Part shown: positions 26,451 through 35,026 of the stretch, one piece after another
How the letters are laid out: every line of letters begins with the position of its first letter
Position numbering within the stretch: position 1 is the stretch's first letter
Made by a program: the position numbers and the translations under genes
The notes under the pieces: model-generated
Told to the model about the DNA's origin: nothing
Databases searched by the model: none
What the model saw: the letters and a program-made list of their open reading frames with translations, nothing else
Assembly: GCF_022808865.1 (NCBI RefSeq)
Contig: NZ_JAKZLB010000001.1
Location: forward strand, 434,001 to 498,000
Origin: Geothrix oryzisoli
GTDB taxonomy: Bacteria; Acidobacteriota; Holophagae; Holophagales; Holophagaceae
Reading direction: 5' to 3'
Length of the DNA: 64,000 nt

Positions 26451-28136
26451 TTACGCCGGATCGGGGTGCTCCGCCATCGGCTCTTGTGCTGAACTCACAG
26501 GTAGGAAAATCCGGACCCGGGTGCCTGCTCCAGGCCGGCTCTGGACGTCAATGCGCCATCCCATGGCCTCGGTGAATTTGTAGACCAGGCTCATGCCCAG
26601 CCCCGAGCCTTCCTCGAAACTGCCCGAGAACGGCACGAACAGGCGTTCCAGCTGGTCCGGGGCCATGCCGCAGCCGTTGTCAGCCACTTCCAGCTGGATC
26701 TGCCCGGCCGATAAGCGGGCGGAAAGACTGACCTTAGGTGTGGGGACATCCCTCACGGCCTTCCGGGCGTTGCTCAGGAGGTTCATGAGCATCCGGTGCA
26801 GGCCCGCCGGATCGGCCTGGAAAAAGGCCCGAGGTGGTTCCCGCAGGTCAAGGGGGAGGCCCTCGGTGCGGGGGTCCATCTCCCAGCTCGCGCGGGCCTC
26901 GTCCAGGACGCGGGGCAGGGAGAGCACCTTGGCGGGCGCGACTTCGGGCCGGGCGAGGTCGAGGAATCCGGTGACGATCGCCCCCACTCGCTGCGTCTCC
27001 CGCTCCAGGATCCCGAGCACGCGGGCCCTGACCTCTTCCGTCGCCCCCTGGCGGCCCAGGAGCTGGACGCATCCGCTGATGGAAGCCAGCGGGTTGCGGA
27101 GCTCATGGGCGAGCCCGGCGGCCAGTTGGCCGATGGCGGCCAGGCGCTCACTGATCCGGGTGCGCTCCGCCAGGGCCTTGAGCTCGGTCAGGTCCTGGAA
27201 CAGCAGCAGCTGGCCCGTTTCCTGGCCCCCGGAGTCGCGCAGGGAGGTCAGATGCCCTCCCAGAATCTGGGGAGGCCGCCCCTCCGCCGGAAGCACGAAC
27301 TCGAAGCGGTGCTGGGCCGGCAGGGGATGGCCGAGGGGAAGGAGGTCCTGGATGGGAATGCCCATGGGCACGGGCCCGCCGAGAATGGCCTCTGCGGCGG
27401 GATTGGCAGAGGTGACCCGCCCGGAGGAATCCAGCGTGATCAGGCCGGAGGACATGGAGTCCACCACGCGGCGGTGCAGCGCCGAGAGCTCGCCCACCGT
27501 GGCTTCGCTGGCGCTCAGGTCCGTGCGCAACCGCTCGAGGTTCCTGCGGATGAGCACCACCACCAGCGTGGTGGCGAAGACCTGCAGGGACGTGATGCCC
27601 AGCAGGAACGGCAGATGGCCCCCCTCCAGATCCAGGCCCTGACCGGACAGCCCGAAGGGCGGGATCCACTCCAGCGTGAACCCCAGCACCAGCAGGATGT
27701 GCGAGATGGAACAGACCACGCCCACCCAGACGATCTCGGTGGTCCCCAGGTAGAAGGCCGAGGCCAGCACGGGGAAGATGTAGAGGGTGGAGAACCGCTC
27801 CTGGACCACGCCCTGGTAGGCGATCACGAGGGTGACCAGAGCCAGGTCCAGTACGAGATTCCACCAGATCCAGGGCAGGGCCGGAGTCGGAAAGAGCTGG
27901 CCCCGGCCCCGGAGGCCCTGGGCCGATTCCCCGATCGCCTCGACGAGCAGGAGCGCCAGGGTCGCCAGATACAGGTTCTCGCCCGGCCCCGCAACCCGGC
28001 CGTCGGCCGGCAGCGCAAGGTGCAGCACCAGCAGGCCGAAGCTGGCATAGAGTCGGAAGGCGAGGGGCAGGAACGGCTGGCTGGTGTCCGAGGCACCGAA
28101 TCGACCCAATGTGCGTTGGAGCATAGGATCCAGCAT
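26451..28136 (-). CDS. Membrane PAS sensor histidine kinase (NtrB/ZraS-like)
   Basis: About 561 residues. The N-terminal third has about six membrane helices, followed by a short coiled region, a PAS domain (VVDSMSSGLITLDSSGRVTSANPAAEAIL), the HisKA box GLAHELRNPLASISG with the phospho-acceptor His, and a complete HATPase: N-box NLLSNARKAV, G1 VADNGCGM and G2 GSGLGMSL. It resembles NtrB-type kinases that signal to sigma54 activators, but no response regulator gene is adjacent. Starts at 28151, 28136 or 28124 are possible. It is divergent from the Fur-family gene with about 25 bp between. Confidence 0.87.
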   Translation of the reverse strand: MLDPMLQRTLGRFGASDTSQPFLPLAFRLYASFGLLVLHLALPADGRVAGPGENLYLATLALLLVEAIGESAQGLRGRGQLFPTPALPWIWWNLVLDLALVTLVIAYQGVVQERFSTLYIFPVLASAFYLGTTEIVWVGVVCSISHILLVLGFTLEWIPPFGLSGQGLDLEGGHLPFLLGITSLQVFATTLVVVLIRRNLERLRTDLSASEATVGELSALHRRVVDSMSSGLITLDSSGRVTSANPAAEAILGGPVPMGIPIQDLLPLGHPLPAQHRFEFVLPAEGRPPQILGGHLTSLRDSGGQETGQLLLFQDLTELKALAERTRISERLAAIGQLAAGLAHELRNPLASISGCVQLLGRQGATEEVRARVLGILERETQRVGAIVTGFLDLARPEVAPAKVLSLPRVLDEARASWEMDPRTEGLPLDLREPPRAFFQADPAGLHRMLMNLLSNARKAVRDVPTPKVSLSARLSAGQIQLEVADNGCGMAPDQLERLFVPFSGSFEEGSGLGMSLVYKFTEAMGWRIDVQSRPGAGTRVRIFLPVSSAQEPMAEHPDPA

Positions 28137-28160
28137 GCCCGAATCTGGCATTCTAGGGCC

Positions 28161-28595
28161 ATGCCCGACCCTGCCCCCGCCCCCTCGCCCTCCCTGCGCG
28201 CCGCAGGCATGCGGCAGACGCCCCAGCGCGAAGGAATCCTCCAGGTGCTCAAGGACTCGGATCGTCCGCTCACTGTGGAGGAGATCTGGGAACGCATGCC
28301 GGAGCGGCGGTCCGGCCTGCCCACGGTCTACCGGAACCTCGAGCGCTTCGTCCAGGAGGGCTGGGCCGAGAGCATCATGGGCCCGGACCAGGTCATGCGC
28401 TTCGTCCGTTGCGATTCGCGCCGGCACCATCACCATCTCCAATGCGAACGCTGTGGGCGCACGGTGGAAGTCGATGCCTGCGGTCTCGACGAATCGCTGA
28501 TCGAACTCGAATCGCTTTCAGGGTTCCGGATCACCCGGCACCAGCTGATGCTTTTCGGCCTCTGCCCGACCTGTCGATCCGAAAAAGACCGTTGA
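28161..28595 (+). CDS. Fur family metalloregulator
   Basis: A 144-residue ferric-uptake-regulator family protein. The winged helix is AAGMRQTPQREGILQVLK to GLPTVYRNLERFVQEGW (about residues 13-68). The metal-binding half has HHHHLQCERCGRTVEV and LFGLCPTC, giving two CxxC pairs for structural zinc and a His cluster. Which metal it senses (Fe, Zn, Mn or peroxide) cannot be told. It is the gene before the tRNA-Gly promoter, and its stop lies within that promoter region. The divergent histidine kinase may share its promoter region. Confidence 0.9.
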   Translation: MPDPAPAPSPSLRAAGMRQTPQREGILQVLKDSDRPLTVEEIWERMPERRSGLPTVYRNLERFVQEGWAESIMGPDQVMRFVRCDSRRHHHHLQCERCGRTVEVDACGLDESLIELESLSGFRITRHQLMLFGLCPTCRSEKDR

Positions 28596-28620
28596 CCGGA
28601 TCGCGCGCCATTGCTAGTCT
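28592..28620 (+). promoter_or_regulatory. Promoter for tRNA-Gly/tRNA-Cys
   Basis: TTGACC (28592-28597), a 17-base spacer and TAGTCT (28615-28620) lie 11 bases upstream of tRNA-Gly. The -35 overlaps the last codons of the Fur-family gene. Confidence 0.6.
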
Positions 28621-28631
28621 TGATGTCTCAC

Positions 28632-28706
<75 letters not shown>

Positions 28707-28762
28707 CTGCCCGGGCCGCGCAAGCGGCCCGGATCGTTTGAAAGCTCCACAGCAACACGCAA

Positions 28763-28837
28763 GGCGCCGTAGCCAAGTGGTAAGGCCCGGGACTGCAAAT
28801 CCTGTATCCATCGGTTCGATTCCGATCGGCGCCTCCA
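28763..28837 (+). tRNA. tRNA-Cys (anticodon GCA)
   Basis: Cloverleaf with acceptor GGCGCCG/CGGCGCC, anticodon loop CTGCAAA (GCA), T-arm ATCGGTTCGATTCCGAT, discriminator T and encoded CCA. It lies 56 bp after tRNA-Gly. Its 3' end and terminator are duplicated about 165 bp downstream. Confidence 0.97.
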
Positions 28838-28898
28838 GACCAGCCCCCGCAAGGGGGCTTTTTTTGCGCCGGTCGGAATCGAAGTCGCGAGTGGCGCG
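28818..28898 (+). repeat. Direct repeat copy 1 (tRNA-Cys 3' end plus terminator)
   Basis: This 81-bp segment runs from within the tRNA-Cys T-arm through the terminator to GTGGCGCG. It recurs as an 80-bp copy at 28983-29062 with only a one-base shorter T-run and a two-base swap. The unit may be a duplicated attachment site or a local tandem duplication. Confidence 0.85.
28842..28865 (+). terminator. Rho-independent terminator after the tRNA pair
   Basis: AGCCCCC-GCAA-GGGGGCT hairpin followed by a run of seven T, 4 bases after the tRNA-Cys CCA. A second copy with six T lies near 29007-29029 in the duplicated segment. Confidence 0.9.
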
Positions 28899-28910
28899 CA
28901 GGTAGGCCCC

Positions 28911-28943
28911 ACCAGGGGCGCCACTCGATGTGGCGTCCCTGGT
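28911..28943. repeat. Long inverted repeat between the tRNA-Cys duplications
   Basis: A 14-bp arm (28911-28924) and its complement (28930-28943) surround a TCGAT loop, with a single G-T pair. It is the main structured feature in the 84-bp spacer between the two direct repeats. There is no T-run, so it is more like an element end or small structured RNA than a terminator. Confidence 0.6.
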
Positions 28944-28982
28944 GATCAGGGCCGTGCGCAGCCAATCGCGCGGCGGGAACGG

Positions 28983-29062
28983 GATTCCGATCGGCGCCTC
29001 CAGACCAGCCCCCGCAAGGGGGCTTTTTTGCGCCGGTCGAGATCGAAGTCGCGAGTGGCGCG
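28983..29062 (+). repeat. Direct repeat copy 2 (partial tRNA-Cys plus terminator)
   Basis: A second copy of the tRNA-Cys 3' third (from GATTCCGATCGGCGCCTCCA), its terminator hairpin and the following ~35 bases. No 5' tRNA half precedes it, so it is not a functional tRNA. It ends 35 bp before the Memo-like gene. Confidence 0.85.
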
Positions 29063-29097
29063 GACCTGGGCTGCTAGGGTGATTCCGGAGATCCCCC

Positions 29098-30249
29098 ATG
29101 AATCGCGCCACGGCCATCTTCTGTGCCTGTTCCCTGGCCTGTCTTCCCGGCCTCGCCCAGGCTTCGCTGTCCACCCTTCCGGTCCCACCCCAGCGCCCCA
29201 CGCTGGAAGAGGTCCGGAAGACCATGGGCATTCCATCCCAGGGAGACCTCCGGGGACAGCAGGATGCGGTGGGTTTCGCTTCGAAGCCGGACCAGATGGC
29301 CAAGGTGTGGGAGCGCTCCGCGCTGCCGCCGCCCCCCGAAGCCTTGGCACCCATGCCCGCGCCCGGCGTCGCCGGCCTCATCTGTCCCCATGACGACTAC
29401 CTCTATGCGGGGCGCGTCTACCGCCAGCTGATGCCACTGGTGAAGGCCCACACCATCGTCCTCGTGGGGGTCTTCCACAAATACCGCCGCTTCGACGCCA
29501 AGGACGCCCTGGTGTTCGATCCCTATCGCGCCTGGCGTTCGCCGGATGGCGAGATCAAGGTCTCGAACCTGCGCGAAGACCTCCTGGCCCGGATCCCAGC
29601 CACGGATGTCATCCGCGACGCGGCCATGCAGGACAGCGAACACTCCGTCGAGGCAATCGCCTACTGGCTGAAGCACCAGGACCCGGGCGTGGAGATCGTG
29701 TCCATCCTGGTGCCCTCCGCCTCTTTCGCCCGGTTCCAGGAACTGGCAGCCCATCTGGGGAAAGCCCTCTCGGCGAGCATGAAGGCTCGAGGCTGGTCCC
29801 TCGGACGCGATGTGGCGATCGTCATCTCCTCCGATGGCATCCATTACGGCCAGGACTTCAATTACACACCGCACGGTGTGGGGGGCGTGGCCGCCTACTC
29901 AGAAGCCGTGGAGCAGGATCGTCAGCTGCTGAGGGGTCCCTTGTCGGGCCCGGTCACGGTTGCCAAGGCCAAGGGCTTTTTCGAGCGGGTGGTCAACCCG
30001 CAGGATCCCAACCAGTACCGCATGCCCTGGTGTGGCCGCTTCTCCATCACCTTCGGCCTCCTGCTCCTGGACGAGACCCGCCGAGATCTGGGGATCCCCG
30101 CTCCGCTGGGGCAGGCCGTGGCTTTCGGCACCTCCATCAGCTTCCCCCAACTCCCCGTCAAAGACCTGGGCATGGGCGCCACAGCGGAAGCCAACCTCTA
30201 TCATTTTGTGAGCTATCCGGGTGTGGCCTTCGGGCTCAGCGGAAACTGA
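29098..30249 (+). CDS. Memo-like protein (AmmeMemoRadiSam system B family), exported
   Basis: A 383-residue MEMO1-family protein, whose fold resembles LigB-type dioxygenases. Motifs in order: CPHDDYLYAGRVY (metal His), DSEHSVEAIAYW, IVISSDGIHYGQDF and MPWCGRFSITFGLLLLD. Unlike most bacterial AMMECR1/Memo/radical-SAM sets, it has an N-terminal signal peptide (MNRATAIFCACSLACLPGLAQA), so it is probably periplasmic or lipid-anchored. No AMMECR1 or radical-SAM partner is adjacent. GGAG precedes the ATG. It is convergent with mnmA, 8 bp apart. Substrate unknown. Confidence 0.8.
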   Translation: MNRATAIFCACSLACLPGLAQASLSTLPVPPQRPTLEEVRKTMGIPSQGDLRGQQDAVGFASKPDQMAKVWERSALPPPPEALAPMPAPGVAGLICPHDDYLYAGRVYRQLMPLVKAHTIVLVGVFHKYRRFDAKDALVFDPYRAWRSPDGEIKVSNLREDLLARIPATDVIRDAAMQDSEHSVEAIAYWLKHQDPGVEIVSILVPSASFARFQELAAHLGKALSASMKARGWSLGRDVAIVISSDGIHYGQDFNYTPHGVGGVAAYSEAVEQDRQLLRGPLSGPVTVAKAKGFFERVVNPQDPNQYRMPWCGRFSITFGLLLLDETRRDLGIPAPLGQAVAFGTSISFPQLPVKDLGMGATAEANLYHFVSYPGVAFGLSGN

Positions 30250-30257
30250 CCTCCGGG

Positions 30258-31391
30258 TCACTCCGGTCGGGCATCGATCCAGCCGCCCCCCAGGAGTTCG
30301 CCATCCCGGTAGAAGACCACAGCCTGGCCGGCCGCAATGGCCCGCTGGGGCTCGGCGAAGGCCACTTTCACCCGGCCATCCGGCAGGGGGATCACCAGAG
30401 CCTCGGCCTCGGGAGACCGGCTCCGGATGCGGGCCTGGCAGGCCAGGGGTCCCGGGGGAGGGGCGTCCACCCAGCTCAGCTCCCGCGCCACCAGGTCGTG
30501 GCCAAGGAGATCGGCCTCACCACCCACCCAGACCGTGTTGGTGGCCGGGTCCACCCGGACCACATAGAGAGGCTCCGAGTAGGCGACGCCCAGCCCCCGG
30601 CGCTGGCCCACGGTATGGCGCCAGTACCCGTGATGCCGGCCCAGGACCCGTCCATCCAGGTGGCGGATATCTCCGTCTCCCCGGTGGGGGTCGCGCCCCT
30701 CCTCCGCGAGGAAGGCGTCATAGCGATCCTGCGTCACGAAGCAGATTTCCTGGCTTTCAGGTTTCTCGGCCAGGTGCAGGCCCAGCTCGGCACCCAGGCT
30801 CCGGACCTCGGGCTTGGTGAGGTGGGCAAGGGGGAACAGGGTCTTCGCCAGGGTGGCCTGGGTGTGGTGGAAGAGGAAGTAGCTCTGGTCCTTGGCCGGG
30901 TCTGCGGCCTTCCGGAGGTGCCAGCGCCCTCCCTCGTGGGTGATGGTCGCGTAGTGGCCGGTGGCCACGAAGGGGGCATCCAGGGCTTCGGCCCGCTCCA
31001 TCAGCGCAGAGAACTTGAGATATTGGTTGCAACGGATGCAAGGACTGGGTGTTTCACCGTCAAGATAACCTTGGATGAATCCTTCGATGACGGTGTCGCG
31101 GAACCGGGCCTCGAAGTCCATCACATAGTGGGCGAAGCCCATGTCATAGGCCACCCGACGGGCGTCCTGGAAGTCGTCAAGAGTACAGCACTTCCCATCC
31201 GAAGTTTGAGTGGTCTTCTTGTCGAAGAGTTGCATGGAAATGCCGATGACCTCATAGCCGCACCGATGGAGCAGGGCGGCCATGACGGAGCTGTCGACCC
31301 CTCCGGACATGGCCGCAAGCACTCTGGCTCCGGGGCGGAGCGTCGGGTGTTCGCTCAAGGCGGCTTGAACGCGGGAAAGCAAGGACGTCAC
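30258..31391 (-). CDS. mnmA: tRNA-specific 2-thiouridylase
   Basis: MnmA thiolates uridine-34 of Lys, Glu and Gln tRNAs. The 377-residue protein has the PP-loop AAMSGGVDSSVMAALL, the first catalytic cysteine in PSPCIRCNQYLKF, ATGHYA, DQSYFLF and the second cysteine in ESQEICFV. GQRRGLGVA and a beta-barrel C-terminal domain follow. Length is as expected. It is downstream of lptFG, with an 80-bp gap. Confidence 0.96.
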   Translation of the reverse strand: MTSLLSRVQAALSEHPTLRPGARVLAAMSGGVDSSVMAALLHRCGYEVIGISMQLFDKKTTQTSDGKCCTLDDFQDARRVAYDMGFAHYVMDFEARFRDTVIEGFIQGYLDGETPSPCIRCNQYLKFSALMERAEALDAPFVATGHYATITHEGGRWHLRKAADPAKDQSYFLFHHTQATLAKTLFPLAHLTKPEVRSLGAELGLHLAEKPESQEICFVTQDRYDAFLAEEGRDPHRGDGDIRHLDGRVLGRHHGYWRHTVGQRRGLGVAYSEPLYVVRVDPATNTVWVGGEADLLGHDLVARELSWVDAPPPGPLACQARIRSRSPEAEALVIPLPDGRVKVAFAEPQRAIAAGQAVVFYRDGELLGGGWIDARPE

Positions 31392-31470
31392 AGGTCAGGA
31401 CCCCAGGTCGCCGGGTGTAGGCGGTTGATGGTAATTCTTGGGATGGAAGGGCTCATGGGTGGTCTGGCCG

Positions 31471-33690
31471 TCAGGTCCGCAGCTTGTAGACGCGGAGCAG
31501 GGCGCTGGCACACAGAAGGAGATAGGGGGCCAGGATGCCCCAGTAGGCGGGCATCTCGGAGGCCCGGGCGGCCCCCCCAAAAAGGGTCTGAAGGCCGAAA
31601 AAGACGAGGCCGCTGACCAGCCCGGCCCCGATGGCCTGGCCGCGCCCCCCGCGCGGCCCTGGAAAGGTGTAGGAGAGCATGGCCAGAACGAGCAGGGGTC
31701 CTGCCAGCCAGCCCAGAAGGCGGCTCCAGAGCAGGTAGGAACGCTCAGGATCTGGCGCCCACCGCTGCCACTGGGCCAGATCAAGGGTCGAGGCCTCCGC
31801 CGCTGAGGGGGCCGTCTGGAGGGCGCGATCCGGGAAGAGATCCTGGGTGGCGGGCCCGGGTACCAGGTGGGATCCCCCCCAGGCCAGGGCCTCCGACCGC
31901 TCGGCGCCAGGTTGCCATCGGAGGAGGATCGGGGCTTCCTCCGGGGCCTTCAGGGGGAAGCCCCACCGGGTGTCAGGGGCCAGATGCCACAGGACACCCG
32001 TGGAGCCGAGGTACATCCATGGCGAAGTGGAAGAAGACGTTCTGGGACGCTGCAGGATCTGCTGGTACAGGATCCGGGCCTGGGTCCTGGCCAGGGGCGC
32101 CAGGCCTGCCTGGAGGAGGAAGGTGGCGATGACCACGACCCCCCAGGCGAAACGGCTGGCCCATATCCACTGGAGCAGGCTGACTCCACCGGCACGGATG
32201 GCCAGCCACTCCCGGTTGAGGGCGGCCTCGGACAGGGCGAGCATGCTCCCCAGGAGGAAGGAGATCGGGAATGCAACCTCCAGGAACGGCGGGAGATTCC
32301 ATACCCAATATTTAACGAAGACAAAGAGATGAATATTGTTTTTCGACAGGTCTCCAGCCAGGTTCGAGAACTCGATCAGGAGATCCAGCGCGAGGAGACT
32401 GCCCAGGGTCAGACCCCAGTTGCGCCACCAGGCCAGGGTGGACCAGTGGCTGAAGATGCCCCGACGGGTGCCCTGGCCGTGAATCCAGCGGAGAATGGAG
32501 GCTTTGGCCGTCGACCAGCGGTAATGCAGTGGCCCCAGGTGCAGGAAGCGCCCGAGGGGCCGCAACAGGCGAGGCCCGAGACCCTGGTGGGTCCGATGGG
32601 GCATCAGCCGCTGGGTGAGGATCAGCCACCCGGCTCCCAGGAAGAGGAAGGGGAGGATAAGGGTTGGATAAATCGATTCAACTTTTCCGCTCAAAATCAT
32701 GTTTTCGAAATACTTCATCAGCAGATAGTAAACGAGGATCACTCCCAGGCTTTTGATGACGGCCCCACCGCGATAGAACCTGGGGTGACCGAACCCCAGG
32801 GCAATGCCCATCAGCAGCAACGCGATGCCGGCCACCGGGAGGGTGAGCCTTCGGCTGAGCTCCAGGGCCGACTGCTGCCGTTGGGCTTCAGGGACCGCCG
32901 GGTCCCGGTATATCTGCATCAGGGACCGGGAGGATTCGTACCTCAGGGGAATCGGGGCGAGCAGGCGGGGGCCCGAAGGAATGGCGAACCGCAGGGTCTG
33001 CTGCTCCTGCCTCAGGTGGATCACACTGCCGCCTCCAGCTGGCTGGAACAGCACGCCCTGCAGGTCTGACAAGTGCAGCATGATCTCCGCACCGCCGGAC
33101 GGCGTGTTCTCCAGGGCATAGGTCATCCGGGAGGCCGTCAGGTGCTGGGTACCCTGGGGGGTTGTTTCCATCAGATGGATCTGGCCATTCTCCGCGACCC
33201 AGAAGGCCGTGTCCGGGGAACCGGGGGGGTGCCAGGGGGGGCTCCCGGGCCGCAGGAACCTGGCCTTGGCCTCCTCGGACATCTTGTGGCGGAGCGTCTG
33301 TTGAAGGCCGGCCGAGACCGGCACCAGGAGGTGCGCGTTGACTGAGGCCAGAAACAGAAGCCCGCAGGCCATGATCAGCCAGGGGGAGGACCAGGTCCGC
33401 CGGCCCGCGCCGAGCCCCTGGGCCGCCACCAGCTCCGACCCCTCCATCATCTGCTGCGTTCCCAGGAGGCCGCCAAGCACGGCCGCCATGGGCAGGACCA
33501 TGGAGAACGTTTCCGGAAGGGACAGCAGGAGCAGGGGGAACATCCAGCGCAGAGGCGCACCCTGCGAAAAGATCTCCCGGGAGATGGCGATCATCTCCCA
33601 CGACACCAGGAGGAACCCATAGAAGAACAGCGCCCCGAGGAAAGGGGTCGCCCATCGGCGGAGGATGTATCGGGTCAGAATCGAGGGCAC
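31471..33690 (-). CDS. lptFG: Fused LptF-LptG lipopolysaccharide export permease
   Basis: A 739-residue protein with two YjgP/YjgQ permease modules in one chain. The first (about residues 1-365) has LTRYILRRWATPFLGALFFYG, six helices and a periplasmic beta-jellyroll between helices 3 and 4. The second (about 405-735) restarts with a membrane helix (LGSLLALDLLIEFSN), PFLEVAFPISFLLGSMLALS, AAL.REWLAIRAGG and a last GLVFFGLQTLFG helix. Normally LptF and LptG are separate ~360-residue proteins that pair to extract LPS with LptB. An AT-rich, promoter-like region lies upstream at 33714-33727. It follows the kdsD-type gene, fitting a common LPS role. Confidence 0.85.
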   Translation of the reverse strand: MPSILTRYILRRWATPFLGALFFYGFLLVSWEMIAISREIFSQGAPLRWMFPLLLLSLPETFSMVLPMAAVLGGLLGTQQMMEGSELVAAQGLGAGRRTWSSPWLIMACGLLFLASVNAHLLVPVSAGLQQTLRHKMSEEAKARFLRPGSPPWHPPGSPDTAFWVAENGQIHLMETTPQGTQHLTASRMTYALENTPSGGAEIMLHLSDLQGVLFQPAGGGSVIHLRQEQQTLRFAIPSGPRLLAPIPLRYESSRSLMQIYRDPAVPEAQRQQSALELSRRLTLPVAGIALLLMGIALGFGHPRFYRGGAVIKSLGVILVYYLLMKYFENMILSGKVESIYPTLILPFLFLGAGWLILTQRLMPHRTHQGLGPRLLRPLGRFLHLGPLHYRWSTAKASILRWIHGQGTRRGIFSHWSTLAWWRNWGLTLGSLLALDLLIEFSNLAGDLSKNNIHLFVFVKYWVWNLPPFLEVAFPISFLLGSMLALSEAALNREWLAIRAGGVSLLQWIWASRFAWGVVVIATFLLQAGLAPLARTQARILYQQILQRPRTSSSTSPWMYLGSTGVLWHLAPDTRWGFPLKAPEEAPILLRWQPGAERSEALAWGGSHLVPGPATQDLFPDRALQTAPSAAEASTLDLAQWQRWAPDPERSYLLWSRLLGWLAGPLLVLAMLSYTFPGPRGGRGQAIGAGLVSGLVFFGLQTLFGGAARASEMPAYWGILAPYLLLCASALLRVYKLRT

Positions 33691-33713
33691 CGTGGGTCCA
33701 GATTTAACTTTCG

Positions 33714-33727
33714 ATAATGTATATTAT
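33714..33727 (-). promoter_or_regulatory. AT-rich palindromic promoter/operator candidate before lptFG
   Basis: A 14-bp near-palindrome of ATAAT-GTAT-ATTAT form lies 24 bases upstream of lptFG in otherwise GC-rich sequence. It could hold the -10 region of the lptFG promoter or a regulator site; the regulator is unknown. Confidence 0.35.
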
Positions 33728-33764
33728 GTAACCTTGAATCCAGACCAAGGACTGGGGTCCGAAC

Positions 33765-34802
33765 CTACAACACCTTGGCCGCCAGCAAATCGTGGATATG
33801 AATGAGACCGCTGGGCCGGTCCCCCTTCTTCACCATGAGGAAAGTGATCTTCCGGGACTCCATGTCGCCGGCAGCCTCCAGGGCCAGGGCCTCTTCATCG
33901 ATCATCGCCGGGGAGCGCGTCATCATCTGCTCGGCACGAAGTTCGAGCGGGTTCCGGCCTTCCCGCTCGGCGGACTCCAGGGCCCGGCGGATGTCACCGT
34001 CTGTGATGACCCCCAGCAAGGCCGGCCCATCCATGACGCTGGTCATGCCCAGCCGCCCGCCCGTCATGGCCCTCAGGACTTCGGTCAGGGGCGACGACGA
34101 CAGGACCATCGGCCAGGAAGTGTGCATCAAGCCTTTCACCCTCATGAGTTTCGCCCCGAGACTTCCAGCAGGGTGATTCAGGGCGAAGTGGTCCCGCGTG
34201 AAGCCCCGGCGGGTCATGAGACTGGCGGCCAGGAGATCGCCCCAGATGAGCTGGAGGGTGGTGCTGGCCATGGGAGCCAAGTCCAGGGGACACCCTTCGC
34301 CCTGGGGAAGCCGATAGGTGAACCGCCATTGGGCGGCCTGCCCGAGGCTGCTCTCGGAACGGGCCGTGATGGCGGCCATCGGAATGCCCAGGCGCACCAG
34401 GCTGGGCAACAGCCGGACCAGCTCCTCGCTCTCCCCACTGTTGGAAAGGGCCAGGACGGAATCATCACGGGTCACCATGCCGAGATCGCCATGCAGGGCT
34501 TCGGCCGGGTGGAGGAACAGGCTGGGACACCCCGTCGACGCCAGGGTCGCGGCCACCTTCTGGGCCACGAGGCCCGACTTCCCCATGCCGGTGAGCACGA
34601 CGCGGCCGGGGCGTGCCAGCACCTTGGTGCACCAGTCGTCCACCTGGGCCGGATTCCAGCTGTCGCGCAATTCCTGGAGCGCGGCCTGGGTGGCATCCAA
34701 CACGTTGCGCCCAGCCTCCGCGTCCCTGGTGACCTGGTTCTCGTCCGTCGTCACGGTGCTGACTCCGATGGGGTGATGCAAAGCGTTCATGCTACCAGCC
34801 AT
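33765..34802 (-). CDS. kdsD: Arabinose-5-phosphate isomerase (KpsF/GutQ family)
   Basis: KdsD makes D-arabinose 5-phosphate, the precursor of Kdo in LPS. The 345-residue protein has an SIS domain (about 45-190) with VVLTGMGKSGLVAQKVAATLASTG, HPAEALHGDLGM and ALSNSGESEE. Two CBS repeats follow (about 220-340) with GVITDGDIRRAL and FLMVKKGD. Starts at 34802 and 34790 are both possible. The next gene on this strand is lptFG, so the pair spans Kdo supply and LPS export. Confidence 0.92.
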   Translation of the reverse strand: MAGSMNALHHPIGVSTVTTDENQVTRDAEAGRNVLDATQAALQELRDSWNPAQVDDWCTKVLARPGRVVLTGMGKSGLVAQKVAATLASTGCPSLFLHPAEALHGDLGMVTRDDSVLALSNSGESEELVRLLPSLVRLGIPMAAITARSESSLGQAAQWRFTYRLPQGEGCPLDLAPMASTTLQLIWGDLLAASLMTRRGFTRDHFALNHPAGSLGAKLMRVKGLMHTSWPMVLSSSPLTEVLRAMTGGRLGMTSVMDGPALLGVITDGDIRRALESAEREGRNPLELRAEQMMTRSPAMIDEEALALEAAGDMESRKITFLMVKKGDRPSGLIHIHDLLAAKVL

Positions 34803-34908
34803 TGTCCCGAGCTTCCCCTGCCCCGGCCCCTGCTCGACTCACGGCCCGGGCGTTGAGCCGCGCGAGCCGGAAGCCGGGGACTGTGCCCGCGTTTGCTACA
34901 CTGGCCCC

Positions 34909-34984
34909 GGCCCTGTAGCTCAGCGGTCAGAGCTGGCGGCTCATAACCGCTTGGTCGTGGGTTCGAACCCCACCGGGGCCACCA
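34909..34984 (+). tRNA. tRNA-Ile2 (anticodon CAU, lysidine type)
   Basis: Cloverleaf with acceptor GGCCCTG/CGGGGCC (one T-G pair), anticodon loop CTCATAA and encoded CCA. Although the anticodon reads CAT, the body (GGCGGCTCATAACCGCTTGGTCG) closely matches E. coli tRNA-Ile2 rather than either tRNA-Met. It should be modified by TilS to read AUA. GCTACACT just upstream looks like a -10 region. Confidence 0.88.
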
Positions 34985-35026
34985 TCTGCGCCCATCCCCA
35001 GCGGCAAGCCACGCTGGCGATGGGTG

